DNA of 7,843 bases from Candidatus Fermentibacterales bacterium. Lineage in GTDB: Bacteria; Fermentibacterota; Fermentibacteria; Fermentibacterales; JAFGKQ01. Under the pieces are notes generated by a model. That model searched no databases. It saw nothing but the letters and a program-made list of their open reading frames with translations, and was not told where the DNA came from. Of this stretch, positions 1 to 5,450 are shown one piece after another. Each line of letters starts with the position of its first letter. The first letter of the stretch is position 1. Made by a program: the position numbers and the translations under genes. The stretch spans positions 1 through 7,843 of the forward strand of contig JAFGKQ010000227.1 of NCBI GenBank assembly GCA_016928495.1, written 5' to 3'.

Positions 1-1848
1 GGCCCATCGGGCCAGAAGGGACGGGAGGTGCCCCCTGGCAGCGGGGACTCGCCGCGTTCTGAGGCAGTACAGGAGCTCCTCCAGGGGGAGCTCGGGGCTG
101 CGGCACCCCAGCAGGCCCAGGAGAAAGCCCGTCGCACCCTCACCCGGCCTTCCGGGAAAGGCGGAAAGCAGCGAGACAGCTTTGCGGAGGCCCAACCTGC
201 CCGAGCGGGAGAGGGAGATGACGGTGCCCTCCAGGCGCTCGAGCGATTCCGATCCCTCTCGAAGGCTGGGACCGACGAAGGCCAGCGCGTCCACAGCGGG
301 TCTGTCACCCCCGGCTGCAGCCTGCGAGAGCGCCGACAGCGCCTCTTCCCCGCCGATCCGCGCCACCGCTGTCCATGCCGCTCTCCTTGCCGAGATCCCG
401 TTGCGGGCGAGCAGCGACACGATGAAACCGGAATCCCGAGCCACACCCAGCGAGCCCATGCCCTCCAGAGCAGCCTTCTGCTCGAGCACCTGCACGCGCG
501 AACGGGAGCGGCCGGTCCGCAGGACGGCTCTCCGCAGCAGCTCCGAGCACTCCCTGCAGCCGCAGAGGCCCATGGCCCTGTACGCGGCCTGCCTGACCCA
601 GGTGCTGGGATCCGAGGCCATGGGCACCAGCAGAGAAGAGCAAGCTCCGAGACCCGCCAGGGCCAGCCCGTCCAGCGCTCTCGTCCTTACGTGCGGGCTC
701 TCGTCGGACAGGGCATCGGCAAGAAGAGGGACGACCTCAGGGCCTCCGATCCTGCCCAGAGCGTAGGCGGCGCTCTTCCTCACTCGCGAGCTCGGTGAGC
801 CCCGGAGGATACTCGCCAGCATGGGGACGAGCCGTCCGTCGCCCAGCTCCCCGGCCGCCTCGACGAGCGCCTTGGCCCCCGCAAGCCTCGAGGGTGGCGG
901 ATGGCACAGGGACCGCAACAGCGACTCCCCGCCCGACCTCAGGATCTCGAAGGCGTCACCGCGGTGACGCTCGCCCCTCTGGACCATCTTGCCCCGTGCG
1001 GCCTTCCAGGCGAGCTCCTCTACGGTCGCGCAGCCGGACGCCTCGACGAAAGCCACGCTCACGCTTGGTAGAGGGATCTTCCGGAAGCTCCCGTCCCTGG
1101 CCACGGCCTCCATGAAGCCCCTGGACCTGTCCCTCTCGTCGCAGAGCAGAGCCGCGCGGGCAGCGAAGGCGGCTGCCGCCCTCGTCACCCTTTCCCTGAA
1201 CTCCCTCCCCTCTCCCATGAGGATGAAGTCGTCGCCGCCGACGTGTCCCGCGAACCAGGCCCCGGCGACCTCGTCGCTACCCCCGTTCCGGGCAAGGGCC
1301 TCGCGGAGCACGGCTGCGAGGAGCCTGATCACGGCGTCGCCCCGGGCAAAACCGTACCTGTCGTTGAATGGCTTGAAGGACCGGATGTCCAGATAGGCAA
1401 CGGTTCCCCTGCCGCTCCTCACGGCATCCCGGAGCCGTTCCTCTATTGCCGTGTTGCCGGGGAGACCCGTGAGGGGGTTCAGCTCCCTGCCCGAGAGCCA
1501 GCGACTGACAAGCCGCTCCACAACGGAGACCACTAGCTCACGGGAGGCGCAGTCAGGGATGACCGACCACGCACCCTCACGGTACATGGCTACCGGGTCT
1601 GAGCCCTCTCCCGAGATCAGGATGAGGGGCACCTCCCGGAGCCAGCCATCCTGCCGATCGGGGATGGCGGCGGACGAACAGACCAGAGCCGCAGGCCTGG
1701 CCTCCTGCGGAGCGGTGAGGCACTCGGGGTCTACGGCGACGTGCGTTAGCGCGGCATGGTTGCTGCCCGACGGGAACGGCAGGTCCTCCCCGACCCACCA
1801 CACGCAGGGCCCGGGGGAGCGCTCAGTCCCCTCCACCACGCCGACCAT
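1..1848 (-). CDS. Pseudo-receiver + GGDEF + HEAT-repeat signalling protein, 3'-truncated by window
   Basis: An open frame runs from ATG 1848 through the left edge: 616 codons with no stop. Residues about 12-115 resemble a response-regulator receiver: VWWVGED (16-22), AALVCSSAAIPD (53-64), VPLILISGEG (73-82) and SRELVVSVVERLV (102-114). S59 sits where the phospho-acceptor Asp should be and P98 where the Lys should be, so it is probably not phosphorylated. Residues about 122-290 are a GGDEF domain: LNPLTGLPGN (123-132), YLDIRSFKPFNDRYGFARGD (152-171) and HVGGDDFIL (202-210). The expected metal and GTP residues D154, K159, N162, D171 and D206 are present, suggesting diguanylate cyclase activity; the RxxD inhibitory site is absent (A195/W198). 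HEAT-like helical repeats occupy at least 325-441 and about 485-512, for example VRKSAAYALGRIGGPEVVPLL (356-376). ATG 1848 has GGAG four bases upstream; GTG at 1839 or 1836 are alternatives. It overlaps the preceding gene by 26 nt. The C-terminus is unseen. Confidence 0.88.
   Translation of the reverse strand, partial: MVGVVEGTERSPGPCVWWVGEDLPFPSGSNHAALTHVAVDPECLTAPQEARPAALVCSSAAIPDRQDGWLREVPLILISGEGSDPVAMYREGAWSVIPDCASRELVVSVVERLVSRWLSGRELNPLTGLPGNTAIEERLRDAVRSGRGTVAYLDIRSFKPFNDRYGFARGDAVIRLLAAVLREALARNGGSDEVAGAWFAGHVGGDDFILMGEGREFRERVTRAAAAFAARAALLCDERDRSRGFMEAVARDGSFRKIPLPSVSVAFVEASGCATVEELAWKAARGKMVQRGERHRGDAFEILRSGGESLLRSLCHPPPSRLAGAKALVEAAGELGDGRLVPMLASILRGSPSSRVRKSAAYALGRIGGPEVVPLLADALSDESPHVRTRALDGLALAGLGACSSLLVPMASDPSTWVRQAAYRAMGLCGCRECSELLRRAVLRTGRSRSRVQVLEQKAALEGMGSLGVARDSGFIVSLLARNGISARRAAWTAVARIGGEEALSALSQAAAGGDRPAVDALAFVGPSLREGSESLERLEGTVISLSRSGRLGLRKAVSLLSAFPGRPGEGATGFLLGLLGCRSPELPLEELLYCLRTRRVPAARGHLPSLLARWA
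953..970. repeat. Perfect 18-bp palindrome in the GGDEF/HEAT gene
   Basis: GCGTCACCGCGGTGACGC is identical on both strands; the next bases out (G952, T971) no longer pair. It falls in the codons just after the GGDEF domain (about residues 293-299), before the HEAT repeats. It has the form of a dimeric-regulator half-site pair (GTCACC / GGTGAC), but no partner copy is seen in the window. Function is unknown and chance is possible. Confidence 0.8.
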
Positions 1849-2836
1849 CGAGCTCCGCCGACCTGTTCCAGTCGATCTTCCGTGTGCTCGCCTCCACGAC
1901 CCCGGTAGAGGGCCCCAGGAGGGCATCAACCGCTGTGGAGAAGGTGATGATGCCTTCCGGCTGGCCGGTAGACCCGAGCACCACGCCAGCGGGAGCGTGA
2001 GCTCTCCTCAGCTCGTAGAGGACGCTTGCCAGGGACTGCTTCCTGTCGAAGTAGGGCAGGGCGTCGACCAGGGTCTCCAGCCTCCACATCCCGGTCTGCC
2101 TGGCCAGCTCCACGGTTCTCACGTATCCCCTGAGCGTCCTGCCGTCCGATTCGAACACCAGGAGGAACCCGGAGCCTGCGCGCCTGCACTCCTCCAGAAG
2201 CGAGGCCCTGGGCATGCCGGTGTGAACCGAAGGGAAGGCGGACAGCTCGCGCCTGTGGAACCAGGCAGTGGCGGTGCCCAGCTCCAGGCCGCGGGTGGCC
2301 GTCTCCCCCTCTTCCCCCCCTGCGGACAGCAGGAAAGCGCGGATCTCCTCCCTGCTCTCGAAGATGCGAGGCGGGCTGCCGATCCCGACTATGAGCCTCA
2401 CGAGCCTCTGTGCCGCGAGCACGAAGGGGAAGAAGGCGAACCTCAGGAAGTAGACGAGTGGCGCGAGCCTGTCCACGGAGCGATCGGGGGCTATCAGCAT
2501 CGTCTGCTTGGGCAGCACCTCCGCGAGGATCAGGATCAGGAAGGCCATTCCGAGCACTACCACGGGCTCGGTCCATGCCCTGTCCGGATCGGTGAGAGCC
2601 GTCGCCGTGATGCTGGAGGCCACGACCACGCCTATGTTGGTCCCTACGAGAGTGGTGCTGAGGAAGACCTCGGGGTTCTGCAGCAGCCTGAGGGCCAGCG
2701 ACGCCCCCCGGGAGCCCTCGCGCGATCTCTGGTAGGCTCTCAGCCTGCTCGCGGCCGAGAAGGCGGTCTCGCTTCCGCTGCAGAAGGCGCTCAGGGCGAT
2801 CGAAGCCACCACCAGCAGGATGTCAGGACCGCTCAC
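1823..2836 (-). CDS. Second CNNM/CorC-family protein, short form without CorC_HlyC domain
   Basis: This 337-residue paralogue of the upstream neighbour has a DUF21 membrane domain at about 1-150, with SAFCSGSETAFSAAS (16-30), FLSTTLVGTNIGVVVASS (58-75) and LAEVLPKQTM (104-113). A diverged CBS pair follows at about 185-310; its end, GVVLGSTGQPEGIITFSTAVDALLG (284-308 region), matches the family's VVDEYG..GIVT.eDiLeeivG element but lacks the DEYG residues. The sequence stops about 29 residues after that, so the CorC_HlyC domain is missing. The start is GTG 2836, supported by AAGGAG six bases upstream, and overlaps the preceding gene by 14 nt. Adjacent CNNM paralogue pairs are known in several bacteria. 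A heteromeric partner or a regulatory subunit is an inference. Relative to the neighbour, N77 is V70 and the G113-E114 pair is A105-E106, so ion handling may differ. Confidence 0.88.
   Translation of the reverse strand: MSGPDILLVVASIALSAFCSGSETAFSAASRLRAYQRSREGSRGASLALRLLQNPEVFLSTTLVGTNIGVVVASSITATALTDPDRAWTEPVVVLGMAFLILILAEVLPKQTMLIAPDRSVDRLAPLVYFLRFAFFPFVLAAQRLVRLIVGIGSPPRIFESREEIRAFLLSAGGEEGETATRGLELGTATAWFHRRELSAFPSVHTGMPRASLLEECRRAGSGFLLVFESDGRTLRGYVRTVELARQTGMWRLETLVDALPYFDRKQSLASVLYELRRAHAPAGVVLGSTGQPEGIITFSTAVDALLGPSTGVVEASTRKIDWNRSAELDGRRGGGD
1853..1856 (-). promoter_or_regulatory. Candidate ribosome binding site of the GGDEF/HEAT gene
   Basis: GGAG on the minus strand lies four bases before ATG 1848, inside the end of the second CNNM-family gene. 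Spacing is a little short, so it only moderately favours this start over GTG 1839 or 1836. Confidence 0.4.
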
Positions 2837-4130
2837 CGGGGGCTCCTTCCCTGTCCGGCTCCCTGTCGCTATCGGTCAGAAGCCTGACCTCGATCTGGCC
2901 GAGACTTCGGCGCTCGCGACCCAGCACGCTGAACTGGCAGCCCTGGAGGACGACCTTCTCGCCCCTCTCGGGTATCCTGCCCGTAGACTCCTCGAGCAGT
3001 CCTCCGCACGACTCGGCGTAGTCGGCGTGCAGCTCGACCCCGAGAAGCCCGGACAGGTCCTCCAGGCGTATCGAGGCTGGAACCACGAACGCCTCCCCCC
3101 TTCTCGCCACCCCCTCGGGCAGCTCGCCCTCCCTGCGGAGCTGCTTGAATACGGCAAGGGTGAGTATGTCGGCCAGCGTGACGAGCCCGACCCAGTCACC
3201 ATACTCGTCGACCACGGCGGCAAGGCTCTCCCCCCTTGCCCTCAGCCTCCTCATCACGGAGTCGAGAGAGGCGTTCTCGGGGAAGAAGAGCATCTCGTGC
3301 AGCAGCAGCTCGGATGGTTCCTCACCGCTCCCCGTCCCGAGAAGCACCTCCCCGGCGTTCAGGTATCCCGTCACCGACTCACCTGGCCCGGAGAGAACGG
3401 GCAGCCTGGAGTACGGGCTGTTCCTGAGGGTCTCCTCGACCCGCTCACGGCTCCATTCCGACCTGACGGCATGGACCGAGGACCTCGGGACCATTGCCTC
3501 CCGGCACTGCCGATCCTCGAGACTCAGGAGGGAGGCGGTCACGGCAGCTTCCGCCCCGAGAAGGCCCTCCATCCGGCCCAGCTCGACCAGTGAGACCAGC
3601 TCCTCGCAGGCCAGGGTGGCCCTTCGCCTTCTTCTTCTCCCGCCACCATGAAGCGCTCGGGCGACCCACCAGACACGCTCCAGAAGCCACGAGACAGGCT
3701 TGAGCAGGGTGACGAGCCCCCCCACGACCGGCGCGACGGCCAGAGCAAACGCCTCGCTCCGGCCATAGGCGAAGGTCTTCGGGGCTATCTCTCCTATCAC
3801 GAGGATGAGGAAGGTCATGAGCAGCATGGAGAGCAGCAGGCCGCTCTCGCCCGGGAGAAGCTGCTCCATGAACAGAGCGGCCAGCGCTGAAGCCGCAACG
3901 TTCACTACGGTGTTGCCGAAGAGAATCGTCGAGAGCAGGCGGTTCTGCCTGCTCTCGAGAAGTCCCGTCACGAGCCTGCCCCTGCTGGCCTTGCGCCCCT
4001 CGGGGCCGGCCGACGCGATCCTGTTGCGCTGGACAGCGTCGAGACTGAAGAACGCAGTCTCGGTCCCGCTGAAGAAGGCCGATAGCAGCAGCAGAACGAC
4101 CAGAGGAAGCAGGAGGAGGAAGGAAGGCAA
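2823..4130 (-). CDS. CNNM/CorC-family transporter: DUF21 + CBS pair + CorC_HlyC domain
   Basis: This 435-residue membrane protein has the full family layout. The DUF21/CNNM transmembrane domain (about 1-160) carries SAFFSGTETAFFSL (17-30), LLSTILFGNTVVNVAAS (65-81) and GEIAPKTFAYG (113-123). A CBS-domain pair (about 210-330) carries MVPRSSVHAV (213-222), SRLPVL (241-246) and VVDEYGDWVGLVTLADIL (306-323). The C-terminal CorC_HlyC domain (about 345-417) contains GGLLEESTGRIPERGE (376-391). Characterised relatives (CorB, CorC, MpfA, CNNM) move or control Mg2+, often coupled to Na+, with ATP bound by the CBS pair. The older name 'hemolysin C' is misleading. The start is TTG at 4130: an in-frame TAA (stop of the preceding gene) lies two codons upstream, so no earlier start is possible. 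A GGGGG stretch sits about 7 nt before it, a modest ribosome site. Six consecutive arginines at 165-170 follow the membrane domain. Confidence 0.92.
   Translation of the reverse strand: MPSFLLLLPLVVLLLLSAFFSGTETAFFSLDAVQRNRIASAGPEGRKASRGRLVTGLLESRQNRLLSTILFGNTVVNVAASALAALFMEQLLPGESGLLLSMLLMTFLILVIGEIAPKTFAYGRSEAFALAVAPVVGGLVTLLKPVSWLLERVWWVARALHGGGRRRRRRATLACEELVSLVELGRMEGLLGAEAAVTASLLSLEDRQCREAMVPRSSVHAVRSEWSRERVEETLRNSPYSRLPVLSGPGESVTGYLNAGEVLLGTGSGEEPSELLLHEMLFFPENASLDSVMRRLRARGESLAAVVDEYGDWVGLVTLADILTLAVFKQLRREGELPEGVARRGEAFVVPASIRLEDLSGLLGVELHADYAESCGGLLEESTGRIPERGEKVVLQGCQFSVLGRERRSLGQIEVRLLTDSDREPDREGAPGERS
2843..2848 (-). promoter_or_regulatory. Ribosome binding site of the second CNNM-family gene
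   Basis: On the minus strand the bases read AAGGAG, then a six-base spacer CCCCCG, then GTG 2836. The spacing is optimal and supports the GTG start and its 14-nt overlap with the upstream gene. Confidence 0.75.
3929..3958. repeat. Inverted repeat: perfect 12-bp stem, 6-base loop, inside the first CNNM gene
   Basis: The arm at 3929-3940 (TCGAGAGCAGGC) and the arm at 3947-3958 (GCCTGCTCTCGA) are exact reverse complements around the loop GGTTCT. Pairing stops outside both ends. It lies in the codons for residues 58-67 of the CNNM protein. The protein sequence there (NRLLSTILFGN) follows the family, so codon choice makes the hairpin. It has no U-tract and is not a standard terminator; any function is unknown. 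Confidence 0.8.
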
Positions 4131-4133
4131 GCC

Positions 4134-5450
4134 TTAGCCCCCGTTCCTCCCGGCCCGCTCGGGTCTCTCCGTCGGAGCGGGGGGCTCCGTTATGGAGAAC
4201 GAGTCCTCGAGCAGCTTCCGGAAGTAGTTCCTGCTGGAGTAGGTGGCCTTCAGAGTCACGCTGAGCTCGTACTCGCCCTCGGGCACCTCGGTGCCCTGGA
4301 AGCTGACGCCATCCCACTCGCAGGCTACCTCTCCGGCCGGGAAGCGCCCGTTCAGAGGCCAGTAGACCAGTTCGCCTCCCGGGGACGTGACCTCGGCCAG
4401 AATCGTCGAGGTCTCCATCACGAAGAAGGACAGGGCAAAACCCCTTCCGGTCTCCGTGAGCTCCCAGTCCCTCACGTCGGTCCCTATCCAGAAGTACCTC
4501 GCGCCCTCTCTCTCCGCTACGAAGACCTGGCCGAACCTCTCCCAGATGGCGATTCCGGTCGGCCCGTCGAGCTCCCTGTCGCCGGTGCCGGGGCTGCCGA
4601 AGCTGTCGAGGTAGTCGAGATCCCGGTCGAACTTGTGGATGACGCAGCAGACGCTGTCGGTAACCCAGACGTTCCCGAAGTAGTCGATAGCGAGGTAGTT
4701 GAAGCAGGAACCGCCACAGGACGAGAGGCTCGCGGAGGCGACGGGCTCGAGGTTTTCCAGCTTCAGAAGACCCGTGCCGTCGCCGGTGACCACGACCACG
4801 AAGTCGTCCGGCCTGCTCGACCAGCGCTCTCCCCCCGTCGCTCCGACGCCCCGCGGCCTGTCGACACAGAGGGTATCGGGGGTGCTGTCCGAAGGCGATT
4901 CGAAGAACAGGAGCATCGAGCCTGCCCTGTCGGTGACGAAGATTTCCCCTCTTCCGTTCAGGGCAACGTCCCATGGCTCTGAGAGACCCGTCGCGAGAGG
5001 CGACGAAGGCGACATCCTCTGGCCCTCTCTGCGCAACCGGACCACCCTCCCGTTGCCGGTATCGGCAACGTACACGCCGCCGGACGGTTCCGCGGCCACG
5101 CCGTGGGGATGCATGAGCTGAGTCGGGCCGCTGCCCTCTCCCCCATAGAAGCCCAGGGTGTACATGGTCGCGTTGTAGATGACGTGCGAGCTTCCGCTGT
5201 TGACACCATAGACGGCGAGCTCGTCGTCATCGGAAGAAGTCGGGTCGTCCCACTCGTCCAGCTTGACGCAGGACAGGCCCTGGGGATCGTCGAAGCGCAC
5301 CAGCCCGCCGAGGAGCACCGCGAGCTCCCCGGTGCCGGCCCTGTATATGCCCATGCAGTGGCCGAAGGGCGGGAAGACCAGCATCGTCGGTTCCGGCGGG
5401 TCCACGTAGAGACTCGCAATCGCAACGGCCACCATTGTCAAAGCCATCAT
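4134..5450 (-). CDS. Exported NHL beta-propeller protein with FlgD-like Ig domain
   Basis: I place the start at ATG 5450, giving 438 residues. It overlaps the transglycosylase stop as ATGA and has a good ribosome site upstream. An in-frame ATG at 5480 would put ten charged or polar residues before the hydrophobic N-terminus ([15 protein letters not shown]), which looks like a signal peptide or anchor. Residues about 40-325 form a propeller of probably five or six blades. The clearest NHL units are HPHGVAAEPSGGVYVADTGN (114-133), the unit at 158-184, the unit at 250-275 and the unit at 295-322. Residues about 348-402 resemble a FlgD-type Ig domain, with an EWDG turn at 378-381 and EGEYELSV near 391-398. 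The tail is proline and arginine rich. NHL propellers usually bind proteins, glycans or ligands and the enzymatic role, if any, is unknown. Cys pairs at 245/249 and 268/269 are unusual. Likely periplasmic or surface-exposed; the ligand cannot be inferred. Confidence 0.82.
   Translation of the reverse strand: MMALTMVAVAIASLYVDPPEPTMLVFPPFGHCMGIYRAGTGELAVLLGGLVRFDDPQGLSCVKLDEWDDPTSSDDDELAVYGVNSGSSHVIYNATMYTLGFYGGEGSGPTQLMHPHGVAAEPSGGVYVADTGNGRVVRLRREGQRMSPSSPLATGLSEPWDVALNGRGEIFVTDRAGSMLLFFESPSDSTPDTLCVDRPRGVGATGGERWSSRPDDFVVVVTGDGTGLLKLENLEPVASASLSSCGGSCFNYLAIDYFGNVWVTDSVCCVIHKFDRDLDYLDSFGSPGTGDRELDGPTGIAIWERFGQVFVAEREGARYFWIGTDVRDWELTETGRGFALSFFVMETSTILAEVTSPGGELVYWPLNGRFPAGEVACEWDGVSFQGTEVPEGEYELSVTLKATYSSRNYFRKLLEDSFSITEPPAPTERPERAGRNGG

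Noticed and set aside
28-798. Open frame of 256 codons on the plus strand at the left edge
   Set aside because: Antisense to the HEAT repeats of the minus-strand GGDEF gene; composition is that of a shadow frame with no motif.
1451-2887. Open frame of 478 codons on the plus strand
   Set aside because: It is antisense to two genes (second CNNM and GGDEF/HEAT) with clear family motifs, has low-complexity Pro/Gly/Glu/Arg-rich sequence and no recognisable domain. GC-rich DNA gives such frames by chance.
2820-3593. Open frame of 257 codons on the plus strand
   Set aside because: Antisense to the CBS and CorC domains of the first CNNM gene, which are unmistakable.
1823-4130. Calling the two CNNM genes hemolysins
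   Set aside because: The 'hemolysin C' label comes from an old annotation; the domain set is that of CNNM/CorC ion transport or tolerance proteins, with no toxin features.
3445-4974. Open frame of 509 codons on the minus strand in another frame
   Set aside because: It spans the end of the propeller gene and the start of the CNNM gene, both of which have strong family motifs. The translation is Arg/Gly-rich without domains.
4989-5005. Small hairpin, 6-bp stem with 5-base loop
   Set aside because: Short, within coding sequence, expected several times by chance in GC-rich DNA, and without a T-tract.
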